Source: Candidatus Excrementavichristensenella intestinipullorum
Lineage (GTDB): Bacteria > Bacillota > Clostridia > Christensenellales > Aristaeellaceae
Assembly: GCA_018711685.1 (NCBI GenBank)
Contig: DVHZ01000137.1
Span: 41,912-105,911 of the forward strand
Length of the DNA stretch: 64,000 nucleotides
Reading direction: 5' to 3'
Shown: piece after piece, positions 30,043-40,725 of the stretch
How positions within the stretch are numbered: position 1 is the first letter of the stretch
Layout: every line of letters begins with the position of its first letter
Program-made: the position numbers and the translations under genes
Notes under the pieces: generated by a model
What the model was told of the DNA's origin: nothing
Databases searched by the model: none
The model's input: only the letters and a program-made list of their open reading frames with translations

Positions 30043-30966
30043 ATGGGCCGGTATATCGTCAGGCGCGTGATTTCAGGGGTGGTCACCCTGTTCGTGCTGT
30101 TAGTGGTCACCTTTTTTCTGATGCACATTGTGCCGGGCAGCCCGTTCGCCCAGCACGAGGACAAGATGCCCGCGGAAATCCGGGCCCAGGTGGAGGCCAA
30201 ATACGGCTTAGACAAGCCCCTGATGGAGCAGTTTATTACCTACCTGGGCAACACGCTGCGAGGGGACTTCGGCATTTCCTTTATCAAGCCCTCCACCAAC
30301 GTAAACGAGATCCTGGACCTGGGCTTTCCCATCTCGGCCCGGGTAGGCGCTATCGTGGTGGTGGTGTCCCTGTTCATCGGGGTGGGCGTGGGCATTCTAT
30401 CGGCCATACGGCGGGGTTCGCTGCTGGATAGCGCGGTGATGGTTTTTGCCACGGTGGGGGTATCGGTGCCCCTGTTCGTCATATCGGTGCTGCTGCTATA
30501 CCTGTTCGCCGGGGTGTGGAACGTGCTGCCCACCTACGGGCTGACCACCTGGCGGCACTACATCTTGCCGGTGGCCTGCCTGTCCTTTAGCCCCATCGCC
30601 TACATCGCCCGGCTTACCCGCTCCTCCATGCTGGAGGTCATCGAGCAGGATTACATCCGCACCGCCCGGGCCAAGGGGGTCAAGGAGAGCATGGTGATCC
30701 TGCGCCACGCCCTGCGCAACGCCATATTGCCCGTGGTCACCTACCTGGGGCCCCTGGTGGCCAGCCTACTCACCGGCAGCTTCATCGTGGAAAGGCTGTT
30801 CGCCATACCGGGCATGGGGCGCTATTATGTGGAAAGCATCGGGTCCCGGGACTACAATGTAATCCTGGGCATGACGGTATTCTTCGGCATCTTCGTGGTG
30901 GCCTGCAACCTGCTGGTGGATATCCTGTACGGGATCATTGACCCCCGGGTGAAGATGGACGAATAG
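30043..30966 (+). CDS. Peptide ABC transporter permease (OppB/DppB)
   Basis: MGRYIVRRVISGVVTLFVLLVVTFFLMHIVPGSPF; IRTARAKGV EAA loop. Confidence 0.94.
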   Translation: MGRYIVRRVISGVVTLFVLLVVTFFLMHIVPGSPFAQHEDKMPAEIRAQVEAKYGLDKPLMEQFITYLGNTLRGDFGISFIKPSTNVNEILDLGFPISARVGAIVVVVSLFIGVGVGILSAIRRGSLLDSAVMVFATVGVSVPLFVISVLLLYLFAGVWNVLPTYGLTTWRHYILPVACLSFSPIAYIARLTRSSMLEVIEQDYIRTARAKGVKESMVILRHALRNAILPVVTYLGPLVASLLTGSFIVERLFAIPGMGRYYVESIGSRDYNVILGMTVFFGIFVVACNLLVDILYGIIDPRVKMDE

Positions 30967-30981
30967 GAGGAGGGACGGCCC

Positions 30982-31887
30982 ATGGATACCAGATATCAAT
31001 TCATCGACACGGCGGCTCTCAACCGGGAGGAGATTTCCCGGCCCTCCCAGTCCTACTGGCAGGACGCTTGGCGGCGGCTGAAGAAGGACCGGCTGGCCAT
31101 GTTCGGGATGGTGACGCTGGCCATCATCACTTTGCTGGCCATATTCGGGCCCATGTTCTGCCCCTACGAGTACGACGGGGCCGATTTCATGGCCATCAAC
31201 CAGTGGCCCAGCCAGCAGCACTGGTTCGGCACCGACGCCCTGGGGCGGGACCTGTACGTGCGCATCCTGTACGGGGCGCGCATTTCCCTGTCCATCGGCG
31301 TGGTGGCGGCGGCCATCAACATGGTGATCGGGGTGCTGTACGGGGGCATCGCCGGTTTTGCCGGGGGGCGGGTGGACTCCATCATGATGCGCATCGTGGA
31401 CATCATCATCTCCCTGCCCTCGTTGCTGTACATCATCCTCATCATGATGATCATGGGGGCCAACGTGAAATCCATCCTGGTGGCCCAGTGCATCTCCGCC
31501 TGGGTGGGCACCGCCCGGGTGACCCGGGCCCAGGTGGTATCCCTGAAGCATTCAGAGTACGTGATGGCGGCCAAGCTCAGCGGGCTGAGCAACTGGCAGA
31601 TCCTGCTCTCCCACCTGCTGCCCAACTCCATGGGCCCCATCATCGTCACCGTCACCTTTCTGATTCCCACCGCCATCTTCAACGAGGCCTTCCTCAGCTT
31701 CCTGGGCATCGGCATTCAAAAGCCCATGGCCAGCTGGGGATCCCTGGCCAACGACGCCATCGAGACGCTGCGCTCGGCGCCCTACCAGATGGTGTTCCCC
31801 ATCCTGGCTATCAGCCTGACCATGTTTTCCCTGAACTTTGTGGGCGACGGCCTGCGGGACGCCCTGGACCCCCGGCTGAAGAAATGA
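30982..31887 (+). CDS. Peptide ABC transporter permease (OppC/DppC)
   Basis: HWFGTDALGRDLYVRILYGARISLSIG; NEAFLSFLGIGIQKPMASWG. Confidence 0.94.
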   Translation: MDTRYQFIDTAALNREEISRPSQSYWQDAWRRLKKDRLAMFGMVTLAIITLLAIFGPMFCPYEYDGADFMAINQWPSQQHWFGTDALGRDLYVRILYGARISLSIGVVAAAINMVIGVLYGGIAGFAGGRVDSIMMRIVDIIISLPSLLYIILIMMIMGANVKSILVAQCISAWVGTARVTRAQVVSLKHSEYVMAAKLSGLSNWQILLSHLLPNSMGPIIVTVTFLIPTAIFNEAFLSFLGIGIQKPMASWGSLANDAIETLRSAPYQMVFPILAISLTMFSLNFVGDGLRDALDPRLKK

Positions 31888-31899
31888 GGAGGCGGCACT

Positions 31900-32898
31900 A
31901 TGGCCCTATTGGAAGTTAAAAACCTGCGCACCACCTTTCATATCCACGTGGGCACCGTCCAGGCGGTGCGGGGCGTGGACCTGACGGTGGGCGAGGGAGA
32001 GACGGTGGGCATCGTGGGGGAATCCGGCTGCGGAAAATCGGTGTCCATGATGTCCATCCTGCACCTGCTGCCCAAAAACGCCCAGATTCAGTGCGACAAG
32101 ATGGTCTTTGACGGCATGGACCTGACCCGGGCCACTTCCCAGCAGTTGCGCCACATTGAAGGGGACAAGATCGGCATGATCTTTCAGGACCCCATGACCA
32201 GCTTAAACCCCCTGTTCACCGTGGGCAAACAGCTGGCCGAGCCCCTGCGCATCCACAAGGGGATGAGCAAGGCCCAGGCCCGGGAGCGGGCGCTGGAGCT
32301 GCTCAAGACGGTGAACATGCCCGACCCGGCCAGCCGGCTCAAACAGTATCCCCACGAGCTGTCCGGCGGCCAGCGCCAGCGGGTGATGATCGCCATGGCC
32401 ATCGCCTGCGGGCCCAAGCTGGTCATCGCCGACGAGCCCACCACCGCCCTGGACGTGACCATCCAGGCCCAGATTTTGGACTTGCTGGGGGAGCTCAAGG
32501 AAAAACTGAACACCGCCGTGGTGATGATTACCCACGATTTGGGGGTCATCGCCGGCATGTGCCAGCGGGTGGTGGTGATGTACGCCGGCAAGGTGGTGGA
32601 GGAAGGTACGGTACGGGAATTGTTCTATGAGCCCCGCCACCCCTACACCTGGGGCCTGCTGCGCTCCATTCCCGGCGCGGCGGGGGCCCACGCCAAGCTG
32701 GTGCCCATTCCGGGCACGCCTCCGGACTTGATCGCCCCGCCGCCAGGCTGTCCCTTCGCGCCCCGGTGTCCCTACGCCATGAACATCTGCATGAGCGGCA
32801 TGCCGGGCCGCACCGCCCTGTCGGAGACCCACGGGGTGTGCTGCTACCTGAACGACGAGGGCGCACCGGATGTGGAGTGGGGAGGTGCCAAGGGGTGA
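31900..32898 (+). CDS. Peptide ABC transporter ATP-binding protein (OppD/DppD)
   Basis: GESGCGKSVSMMS, ELSGGQRQRVMIAMAI, DEPTTALDVTIQAQILDLL, C-terminal CPFAPRCPYA. Confidence 0.95.
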   Translation: MALLEVKNLRTTFHIHVGTVQAVRGVDLTVGEGETVGIVGESGCGKSVSMMSILHLLPKNAQIQCDKMVFDGMDLTRATSQQLRHIEGDKIGMIFQDPMTSLNPLFTVGKQLAEPLRIHKGMSKAQARERALELLKTVNMPDPASRLKQYPHELSGGQRQRVMIAMAIACGPKLVIADEPTTALDVTIQAQILDLLGELKEKLNTAVVMITHDLGVIAGMCQRVVVMYAGKVVEEGTVRELFYEPRHPYTWGLLRSIPGAAGAHAKLVPIPGTPPDLIAPPPGCPFAPRCPYAMNICMSGMPGRTALSETHGVCCYLNDEGAPDVEWGGAKG

Positions 32899-33869
32899 GC
32901 CAACAGATATTGATCGAGGCCAAGGGCCTGAAGATGCATTTCCCGGTGGGCAAGAGCTTTTTCGGCAAGAACCAGCGGCTGCTCAAGGCGGTGGACGGGG
33001 TGGACCTGTCCATCCAGAAGGGGGCCACCTACGGGCTGGTGGGGGAATCGGGCTGCGGCAAGACCACGGTGGGCCGCTGCCTGGTGCGGCTGTATGACCC
33101 CACCGGCGGCCAAGTGCTCTACGACGGCGCCGACATCACCCACCTGGGCTATAAGGAGCTGATTCCCTACCGCCGCCAGATTCAGATGATCTTTCAGGAC
33201 CCCTACGCCTCTCTGGACCCCAGGATGACGGTGGAGGCCATCGTCATGGAGCCTCTGCGGGTGCGCAGCGACATGCCCACCAAGGACAAGCTGGACCGGG
33301 TCCACCAGCTGGTGGAGCTGGTGGGGCTAAAGAAGGACCATTTGCTGCGCTATCCCCACGAGTTTTCCGGCGGCCAGCGCCAGCGCATCGGCATCGCCCG
33401 GGCCCTGGCCAACGAGCCCCGGTTCGTGGTGTGCGACGAGCCCATTTCCGCCCTGGACGTGTCCATTCAGGCTCAGATCATCAACACCCTGGAGGAGTTG
33501 CAGCAGAAATTGGGGCTCACCTACCTGTTCGTCTCCCACGATTTGAGCATGGTGCGCCACATCTCCCACCGGGTGGGGGTGATGTACCTGGGCACCCTGG
33601 TGGAGGAGGCCACGGTGGAGGACCTGTACAGCAATATGCTCCATCCCTACACCCGGGCGCTGCTCTCCGCCGTGCCGGTGCCCGACCCGGACGCCGCCCG
33701 CAACAGCGTGCGCATCCATCTTCAGGGCGACGTCCCCACTCCCATCGATCCGCCCAGCGGTTGCCCCTTCCGCACCCGCTGCCCCGAGGCGCTGCCCGCC
33801 TGCGCCGAGGCAAGGCCCGTCCTGAAAGATGTGGGCGGCGGCCACTGCGTGGCCTGCCATAGGGTATAA
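32895..33869 (+). CDS. Peptide ABC transporter ATP-binding protein (OppF/DppF); GTG start inferred
   Basis: GESGCGKTTVGRCLVRL, EFSGGQRQRIGIARALA, CPFRTRCPEALPAC; 4-nt overlap with previous gene. Confidence 0.94.
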   Translation: MSQQILIEAKGLKMHFPVGKSFFGKNQRLLKAVDGVDLSIQKGATYGLVGESGCGKTTVGRCLVRLYDPTGGQVLYDGADITHLGYKELIPYRRQIQMIFQDPYASLDPRMTVEAIVMEPLRVRSDMPTKDKLDRVHQLVELVGLKKDHLLRYPHEFSGGQRQRIGIARALANEPRFVVCDEPISALDVSIQAQIINTLEELQQKLGLTYLFVSHDLSMVRHISHRVGVMYLGTLVEEATVEDLYSNMLHPYTRALLSAVPVPDPDAARNSVRIHLQGDVPTPIDPPSGCPFRTRCPEALPACAEARPVLKDVGGGHCVACHRV

Positions 33870-33965
33870 ATTGGGGGCCGGGTGGGGAATCGCACCTATT
33901 TTTCTGTGGAAAAATCCGGGTTTGGACCTAAAAAGCCTGTCTAAATGGCCATAATTTATGGGATT

Positions 33966-34015
33966 ATTCGCCATGATCAGCCAAAAAGAAGGATTTTTGG
34001 CGCATCATGGCGAAT
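33966..34015. repeat. Long near-perfect inverted repeat in AT-rich intergenic DNA
   Basis: ATTCGCCATGAT-ca-GCCAAAAA-gaagga-TTTTTGGC-gc-ATCATGGCGAAT. Confidence 0.8.
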
Positions 34016-34092
34016 ATTTATGTCTGTAGGTGCATATCCTTATATCCCAGATATCCGGCCACGGCTATACCCTTGGCGGAAAGGAAGCACAT

Positions 34093-34611
34093 ATGAAATT
34101 TTTCCATCTAAAGCGCTCGCGCAGTCGGGTGCATCATAGCCAGCGCTATCCCCTGTACGGGGCGCTGGCGCTGCTGCTGGCCCTGGCGGTGACGCTGACG
34201 GTGGTGTGGATGGGCAAAGACCGGGCGGAGCAAAGTGCCGCCCTGGCCCGGCAAAACCTGGCGACCAGCGTCCAAAGCGACCTGAACGCGGCCATCCGCG
34301 CCTATGAAAGCGCCAGCTTGCCCACCGCCGACCTGAGGGGAGACATTTTGCCTTCCATGCGCCGGTACCTGTACGCTGCCCGGGTAGGCAATCGGGTGAT
34401 GCTGGATACTTATCAAGAAAGCGTGGTGGACGAACAAATCCTTACTCAGATCGAAACGGCTATCGCCCAGGTGGAGCGCACCTTGACCTTGGGCCAATCC
34501 AGCACCAGCGCCTTAAGCGCCCTGGGCGCTGCCCTGGACCAAATGGAGGAAGAATTGAGCGCCCGCTTCGCTGATACCGGACTGCTGCTCTCCCGCAGCG
34601 CCCTCAAGTGA
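34093..34611 (+). CDS. Hypothetical single-TM protein
   Basis: MKFFHLKRSRSRVHHSQRYPLYGALALLLALAVTLTVVWM then a helical extracytoplasmic region. Confidence 0.6.
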   Translation: MKFFHLKRSRSRVHHSQRYPLYGALALLLALAVTLTVVWMGKDRAEQSAALARQNLATSVQSDLNAAIRAYESASLPTADLRGDILPSMRRYLYAARVGNRVMLDTYQESVVDEQILTQIETAIAQVERTLTLGQSSTSALSALGAALDQMEEELSARFADTGLLLSRSALK

Positions 34612-34952
34612 ACCGGGACGGCGCCTTGCTTCTGGCCGCCCTGGCCTTCATGGCGGCGCTGGCGTGGGCCTTCGCCCCCGGCCTGCCCCAGACGTTGGCG
34701 CTGCCCGCTCCCCAAGCCTCCGCCGGGGGTATTCTTTGGCGGGACGGACAGGCCCTGGTGGACGTGAACCAGGCCGGCCTGGAGCTGCTCCAATCCCTGC
34801 CCGGAATCGGCGCCACCTTGGCCCAGCGCATCCTGGAGGACCGGGCGGAGAACGGCCCCTACCCATCCCTGGAGGACCTGGACCGGGTGCCCGGTATAGG
34901 TCCCGGCAAGATCGCCGGGCTGGCGTCCAGGGCCGCCGTGAGCCAAGGCTGA
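34608..34952 (+). CDS. ComEA-like helix-hairpin-helix protein
   Basis: DVNQAGLELLQSLPGIGATLAQRILEDRAENGPYPSLEDLDRVPGIGPGKIAGL. Confidence 0.85.
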   Translation: MNRDGALLLAALAFMAALAWAFAPGLPQTLALPAPQASAGGILWRDGQALVDVNQAGLELLQSLPGIGATLAQRILEDRAENGPYPSLEDLDRVPGIGPGKIAGLASRAAVSQG

Positions 34953-35128
34953 CGCCGTTGGGCACAGGCTCCGCAAGGCCGCCGGGCGCATCTTCAGGGC
35001 CGCTGTGGGCGGGGAGATGGGGCACTAATCTCGAACGTTCGCGGCGGCTTTCGTCCCGTTTGGGGGCGTTTTTTTGTGGGGAGCAGGCGGTGGGGGACGG
35101 AAAATCCCCAAGTTTTAACCAATATTTC

Positions 35129-35157
35129 TTGTTGCGGGGCGGGATTTGTGCTAAAAT
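35129..35157 (+). promoter_or_regulatory. Putative promoter of the rpsB-tsf operon
   Basis: TTGTTG - 17 nt - TAAAAT. Confidence 0.45.
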
Positions 35158-35257
35158 AGATCGGAAAACGCACCTTTGCCGATGAATCGGGGGTTGCCTT
35201 TCGGGGTTCCCGGTTCAGGAGAGGCATGGGGTGGAAAAAAACGAGGAGGGAATCCCT

Positions 35258-35998
35258 ATGGCAGTCATTTCCATGAAGCAGCTGCTGGAGGCTGGCGTAC
35301 ATTTCGGCCACCAGACCCGTCGCTGGAACCCCAAGATGGCCCAGTACATCTTCACCGAGCGCAACGGCATCTACATCATCGACCTGCAGAAGACGGTGCG
35401 CAAGATCGACGAGGCCTACCTGTTCGTGCGGGATCTGGCCCTGGAGAACAAGTCCATCCTGTTCGTGGGCACCAAGAAGCAGGCCCAGGAATCGGTGGAG
35501 AGCGAGGCCAAGCGCTGCAACATGTTCTACGTGAACAACCGCTGGCTGGGCGGCACCCTGACCAACTTCCGCACCATCCGCACCCGGATCGACCGGCTCA
35601 ACGCCATCGACAACATGGAGAAGAACGGCTCCTTCGAGGTGCTGCCCAAGAAGGAAGTCATCAAGCTGTGCGCCGAGCGGGAAAAGCTGGAGAAGAACCT
35701 GGGCGGCATCCGGGAGATGAAGAAGCTGCCCGGCGCCCTGTTCGTGGTGGACCCCCGCAAGGAGCGCATCGCCGTGGCCGAGGCCCGCATTCTGGGCATT
35801 CCCATCGTGGCCATCGTGGACACCAACTGCGACCCCGACGAGATCGACTACGTGATCCCCGGCAATGACGACGCCATCCGCGCCGTGAAGCTGATCGCGG
35901 GCAAGATGGCCGACGCCGTGCTGGAAGGCCGTCAGGGCGAGCAGGCCGGCGAGGCCGCCGAGGCCCCGGCGGAGGCCCCGGAAGCCGCCGCGGAATAA
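35258..35998 (+). CDS. rpsB: 30S ribosomal protein S2
   Basis: [46 protein letters not shown]. Confidence 0.98.
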   Translation: MAVISMKQLLEAGVHFGHQTRRWNPKMAQYIFTERNGIYIIDLQKTVRKIDEAYLFVRDLALENKSILFVGTKKQAQESVESEAKRCNMFYVNNRWLGGTLTNFRTIRTRIDRLNAIDNMEKNGSFEVLPKKEVIKLCAEREKLEKNLGGIREMKKLPGALFVVDPRKERIAVAEARILGIPIVAIVDTNCDPDEIDYVIPGNDDAIRAVKLIAGKMADAVLEGRQGEQAGEAAEAPAEAPEAAAE

Positions 35999-36030
35999 CG
36001 CATTTTATCCCGACAGGAGGAGAATAGAGT

Positions 36031-36957
36031 ATGGAAATTAGCGCCAAAGTGGTTATGGAGCTGCGCGGCCGCACCGGCGCGGGCATGATGGATTGCAAAA
36101 AGGCCCTGGCCGCCGTGGACGGCGACATCGAAAAGGCCATCGATTACCTGCGCGAAAAGGGCCTGGCCGCCGCCGCCAAGAAGCAGAGCCGCATTGCCGC
36201 CGAGGGCCTGGTCGCCAGCTACGTGTGCAAGAAGTGCAACACCGGCGCCCTGGTGGAGATCAACTGCGAGACCGACTTCGTGGCCAAGACCGACGAGTTC
36301 AAGCAGCTGTGCCAGGACATCGCCGAGCAGATCGTGCTCAACGATCCCGCCGACGTGGAAGCGCTGCTGGCCCAGAAGTTCATCAAGGACGAGAGCATGA
36401 CCGTGGAAGGCCTGATCACCAGCAAGGTGGCCAAGATCGGCGAGAAGATCACCGTGCGCCGCTTCGCCCGATACGCCGCCGGCGACGGCCTGGTGGACAG
36501 CTACATCCACATGGGCGGCAAGGTGGGCGTGCTGGTTGAGGCCAGCGGCCTGCCCGAGAGCGACAGCGTGAACGAGGTGCTCCACGACGTGGCCCTGCAG
36601 ATCGCCGCCGCTTCCCCCGTGGCCCCCGAGTACGTCACCCGGGACCAGGTGGACCCCGCCCACCTGGAGCACGAGAAGGAAATCCTCATTGCCCAGGCCC
36701 GCAACGAGGGCAAGCCCGAAGCCATCATCGAGAAGATGGTCCAGGGCCGCATCGTGAAGTTCTACAAGGACGTGTGCCTGATGGAGCAGCTGTTCGTCAA
36801 GGATGGCGACATGAATGTGGGCCAGATGGTGGACAAGAAGGCCAAGGGCCTGAAGATCGTGGCCTTCACCCGCTACAAGATGGGCGACGGCCTGGAGAAG
36901 AAGGTCAACGACCTGGCCGCCGAGGTGGCCGAGCAGACTGGCGCGCTGAAGAAGTAA
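36031..36957 (+). CDS. tsf: Elongation factor Ts
   Basis: [44 protein letters not shown]. Confidence 0.98.
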   Translation: MEISAKVVMELRGRTGAGMMDCKKALAAVDGDIEKAIDYLREKGLAAAAKKQSRIAAEGLVASYVCKKCNTGALVEINCETDFVAKTDEFKQLCQDIAEQIVLNDPADVEALLAQKFIKDESMTVEGLITSKVAKIGEKITVRRFARYAAGDGLVDSYIHMGGKVGVLVEASGLPESDSVNEVLHDVALQIAAASPVAPEYVTRDQVDPAHLEHEKEILIAQARNEGKPEAIIEKMVQGRIVKFYKDVCLMEQLFVKDGDMNVGQMVDKKAKGLKIVAFTRYKMGDGLEKKVNDLAAEVAEQTGALKK

Positions 36958-36971
36958 ACCGCTTTTGCGAG

Positions 36972-36998
36972 GGGGAACGCCCAGGCGTTCCCCTTTTT
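36972..36998 (+). terminator. Rho-independent terminator after tsf
   Basis: GGGGAACGCC-ca-GGCGTTCCCC-TTTTT. Confidence 0.8.
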
Positions 36999-37029
36999 CC
37001 TGTCAAAAAATACGAGAGGAGCCCATGTC

Positions 37030-37740
37030 ATGGCCATATACCGGCGCATCATACTCAAGCTGTCAGGAGAAACCCTCTCCCCTCTGTCCGGCGGAGCCTG
37101 CTACGACCCGGACCGGGTGGCTCAAGCCGCAGACATGCTGGTGAAGCTCACCGGCATGGGCGTGCAGGCCGGCGTGGTGCTGGGTGGCGGCAACATCTGG
37201 CGGGGCCGGTTCAGCCGGGACATGAACCCGGTGAACGCCGATCAGATGGGCATGCTGGCCACGGTGATGAACGCCCTGTGCCTCCAGGACGCCCTGGAGC
37301 GGCGGGGCATCAACTGCGTGGCCTTTTCCGCCCAGGAGATGAACCGCTTTACCCGGCTGTACACCGCCCGGGAGGCGGACCGGTGCCTGGCGGAAGGGGG
37401 CGTGGCCCTGTTGTCCGGGGGCACGGGCAACCCCTTCTTCACCACCGATACCGGCGCCGCCCTGCGGGCGGCGGAGCTGGGGGCAGACGCGGTGTTCAAG
37501 GGCACCACCGTGGACGGGGTATACGACAGCGACCCCCGGACCAACCCCAATGCCCGGCTGCTCACCGATATAACCTACGCCCAGTGCATCCGCCAGGGCC
37601 TCAAGGTGATGGACGCCACCGCCTTTCAGCTGTGCATGGAGCGGGGCGTCAAGGCCATCCGGGTGTTCTCCATGGACGATTTGAACAACGTGCTGCGGGT
37701 AGCTGCGGGAGAGAATATCGGCTCCCTGGTCCACGCCTAA
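37030..37740 (+). CDS. pyrH: UMP kinase
   Basis: YRRIILKLSGETL, VLGGGNIWRG, DGVYDSDPRTNPNARLL. Confidence 0.96.
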   Translation: MAIYRRIILKLSGETLSPLSGGACYDPDRVAQAADMLVKLTGMGVQAGVVLGGGNIWRGRFSRDMNPVNADQMGMLATVMNALCLQDALERRGINCVAFSAQEMNRFTRLYTAREADRCLAEGGVALLSGGTGNPFFTTDTGAALRAAELGADAVFKGTTVDGVYDSDPRTNPNARLLTDITYAQCIRQGLKVMDATAFQLCMERGVKAIRVFSMDDLNNVLRVAAGENIGSLVHA

Positions 37741-37820
37741 ATCCGCCGGAGCGAATCTGGACGCCCCAGTCCGCGCCGCTGGCCCGCCTCAGGGCAGGCT
37801 CCCTTCCCCAGACGAATAGC

Positions 37821-37852
37821 CGTCCCCCTGGATTTTGGAATCCAGGGGGACG
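37821..37852. terminator. Strong hairpin between pyrH and the convergent HyuA-like gene
   Basis: cgtccccctggatt-ttgg-aatccagggggacg, 14-bp stem; no clear U-tract. Confidence 0.5.
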
Positions 37853-37991
37853 CTGCGTAGAAAAGGTCAATCCGCGCCTGGGGGATAGAAAATGGGAACC
37901 TCCGCCTTGGGGGAAGTGGAGAACCGCCTCGGGCAAAAAAGCGGCCCTTGCCGGGATAAGGCAAGGGCCATTGAAGCAGCGGACAGGAATG

Positions 37992-39542
37992 TTAGGCCAG
38001 GTCCCCGGCAGCCTTGATCTTGACCCGGCAGGTGTTGCCGGGGTAGTAGGCCAGGGGCACGTCTTCCACGTCGATGATTTCCACCGTTTCCTCCACCGCG
38101 CCGGCAGCCACGGCCAGGGCTACGGCCTGCCTGCGCGCCTCCTCCAGCGCCTTTTCCCGGGGAATTTCGTTGTAATCCACCAGGTGCTCGTAGACGCCGG
38201 ACACCTTGGAGATGGCCGAGCCGATGGCGTTGGCCACGCCGAAGTGCTGAGGCAGCGCCACCTGCCGGGCGCCCGCCAGGCGCTCGGGCACCACGATGGA
38301 GCCGCCGCCCACCAGGATCACGTCCACCGGGTCGCTGGACAGCTTCATGGCGTCCAAAGCATCCTCGATCAGGGTGCGGATGGCGTCCAGGGCCTTGCAG
38401 GCCAGGTCCTCGCCGATGTGGGCCACCTTGGCCTTATCCCCCAAATCCGCCATGCCCAGGCGCACGGCGATGTCGGTGGCGGTGAGGGTATCGCCGCCGA
38501 ACACCAGCGCCTTTTCGGTGATGCGGTAGCCCACGCTGTCCGGGCCCACGGTGACGCTGCCATCGGGGTGCTGGCGCACGATGGAGCCGCCGCCCAAGCC
38601 GATGGAGATCACGTCGGGCATACGGAAGTTGGTGCGCACGCCGCCGATGGTCACCGCCACGCTGGACTCCCGGGGGAAGCCGTTCTGGATGACGCCCAGA
38701 TCGGTGGTGGTGCCGCCCACGTCGATGACCAGGGCGTTTTCCAAATGACTCAAGTAGCTGGCGCCCCGGATGGAGTTGGTGGGGCCGCAGGCGATGGTGA
38801 GGATGGGGTAGCGCCGGGCGAAGTCCACGGTCATCAGGGTGCCGTCGTTCTGGGACAAGTACACCTGGGCGTTGGTCACCCCTTCGGCGGCCAAGGAGCG
38901 GGCGAAGCCCTCGGTGAAGGAGTTGGCCACCTTGTAGAGCGCGGCGTTGAGGATGGTGGCGTTTTCCCGCTCGATGAGGCCCATGGAGCCGATCTCGCTG
39001 GAGATGGATATGTGGACGTCCTCCCCCATCACCTCCCGGCACAGCCGGGCGGCGGCCAGTTCGTGGTCGTTGCGCACGGTGGAGAACACACAGGAGATGG
39101 CCACCGAGCGCACCTTGCCCCGCAGCCCCTCAAAGAAGGCCCGGGCCGCTTCCTGGTCGAAGGGAGCCAATTCCTTGCCGTCGTACTCGAAGCCGCCGCC
39201 CACGATGACGCTGTCCACCGCGATTTTTTTCAGGTCCTCGGCCCAGTCCACCATGGGGGGAATGCCCACCGTGGCGGGAGCGCCGATGCGCATGACCCCA
39301 ATGGGGGCCAGGTTTTTGCGCTCCACGATGGCGTTGGTACACTGGGTGGTGCCCAGCATGGCCTGGCCGATGGCCTTGGGGTCCACGCCGGACTGGCGGA
39401 TGACGCCCCGCATGGCGTCCACGATGCCGTCGTATACGTCGGAAGTGGTGTGGCGCTTGACCTCAGCCACCACGTTGAAATTTTCATCGATCAGCACCGC
39501 GTCGGTATTGGTGCCGCCTACGTCAATGCCCAGCTTGTACAT
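37992..39542 (-). CDS. Hydantoinase/oxoprolinase (HyuA-like) family protein
   Basis: MYKLGIDVGGTNTDAVLIDENFNVVAEVKRHTTSD; VDVGGTTTDLGV (ORF-track start at 40133 rejected). Confidence 0.9.
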   Translation of the reverse strand: MYKLGIDVGGTNTDAVLIDENFNVVAEVKRHTTSDVYDGIVDAMRGVIRQSGVDPKAIGQAMLGTTQCTNAIVERKNLAPIGVMRIGAPATVGIPPMVDWAEDLKKIAVDSVIVGGGFEYDGKELAPFDQEAARAFFEGLRGKVRSVAISCVFSTVRNDHELAAARLCREVMGEDVHISISSEIGSMGLIERENATILNAALYKVANSFTEGFARSLAAEGVTNAQVYLSQNDGTLMTVDFARRYPILTIACGPTNSIRGASYLSHLENALVIDVGGTTTDLGVIQNGFPRESSVAVTIGGVRTNFRMPDVISIGLGGGSIVRQHPDGSVTVGPDSVGYRITEKALVFGGDTLTATDIAVRLGMADLGDKAKVAHIGEDLACKALDAIRTLIEDALDAMKLSSDPVDVILVGGGSIVVPERLAGARQVALPQHFGVANAIGSAISKVSGVYEHLVDYNEIPREKALEEARRQAVALAVAAGAVEETVEIIDVEDVPLAYYPGNTCRVKIKAAGDLA

Positions 39543-40636
39543 CAGTCCTTCCCTCCCTTGCAGCGCTCCTCCAGGGGAATGTAGTCGGTGTCGCAGCCGA
39601 AATAGCGGGGGCCCACCAGGGCGATGCCCTCGGGACTGCGCCACAGGGGGAAGCACTTGAGGCCTACCGCCATGACCCGCTTGCCGTACTTCAGCGCGTC
39701 GGTGGGCACCGGCACGAAGGTCTCCACGTCCACCAGACAGATCAGGTCCGGGGTGGTGGCCACGATCCGGCCCTCCACGGTGCAGGTCAGGTTCTCGTTC
39801 TGGAATTCCACAAAGGCGCTGCGGCCCTTGTCCTCCTGGATGCCCTCCAGCACCACTTTGCCGAAGTTGAAGGCGCCCCGGGTCTCCCGCAGCACGTCGC
39901 AGATCTTGCCCTTGAACAGCTTGAAGCCCTCGGTGAAGGAGAGGAACGCCTCTTCCGGGGTCATGCCCTGGACCTGCTTCACCTGGCGGATGGCCGCGCC
40001 CAGCTTCTGGCTGCGGGTGACGATGCCGCACACCCCGTATTTCTTCATCACCGCCCCCTCCATGGGATACAGGGACACCGACACCGACCCGCCGCAGCTC
40101 ATGGTCACTGCCCGGGCCAGTTCCTCGGTCCACTTATTGGTGATGGTGCGGAAGATGGCCGAATTGCCCTTCTCGTCGGTGAGGGCCATGGGGGTGGCGG
40201 ATACGCCGCCGATGGTGAAGGTGACCATTTGCAGTTCGGGGAAGGCCCGGCCCATGCCGTCCACGTCCACCAGGGGCAGCCCCAGCCGGGCCGCCGCCGC
40301 GATGGGCAGCATGGAGTTCACGCCGCCCGCCTCAATGGGCATGAAGGCGTAGATGGGCTTGCCGAAAAACTGGCTCACCGTGTCGTACAGCGTCTTGTAT
40401 TCGCCGCCGCCGATGGCCTTTTCGCCCAGGATGGTGGGCGCACCCATCATGGCGATGGGCACCACCAGGGCGTCGTCGGGCACTTCCTGGGGGTCCAGCA
40501 GGGTCACAGGGCCGCATTCCTTTAAAGCGCCCATGGCTACCAGCTTGCCGATATAGGGGTCTCCGCCGCCTCCCGCGCCCAGCAGGGCCGCGCCCAGGGC
40601 GATGTCCTCCACCTCGGCGATACCGATCTTGCGCAA
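39542..40636 (-). CDS. DUF917 family protein
   Basis: GAALLGAGGGGDPYIGKLVAMGAL; pairs with HyuA-like gene, overlapping stop/start. Confidence 0.88.
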   Translation of the reverse strand: MRKIGIAEVEDIALGAALLGAGGGGDPYIGKLVAMGALKECGPVTLLDPQEVPDDALVVPIAMMGAPTILGEKAIGGGEYKTLYDTVSQFFGKPIYAFMPIEAGGVNSMLPIAAAARLGLPLVDVDGMGRAFPELQMVTFTIGGVSATPMALTDEKGNSAIFRTITNKWTEELARAVTMSCGGSVSVSLYPMEGAVMKKYGVCGIVTRSQKLGAAIRQVKQVQGMTPEEAFLSFTEGFKLFKGKICDVLRETRGAFNFGKVVLEGIQEDKGRSAFVEFQNENLTCTVEGRIVATTPDLICLVDVETFVPVPTDALKYGKRVMAVGLKCFPLWRSPEGIALVGPRYFGCDTDYIPLEERCKGGKD

Positions 40637-40725
40637 TGTTCTTCACTCCTCGTCTCTAGAAAATGGTTCCTGAACGCCAGTATGCCCCGCCCCGCCTGGA
40701 AGCGGAGCGGGGGAGCGGAATCAAA

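Noticed and set aside
35053-35062. CGAACGTTCG palindrome as LexA/SOS box
   Set aside because: Lacks the central spacer of the Bacillota LexA consensus (CGAAC-N4-GTTCG) and is not beside an SOS gene.
36774-39584. 936-aa plus-strand ORF
   Set aside because: Antisense/out-of-frame to tsf, pyrH and the HyuA-like gene; low-complexity GC-driven translation.
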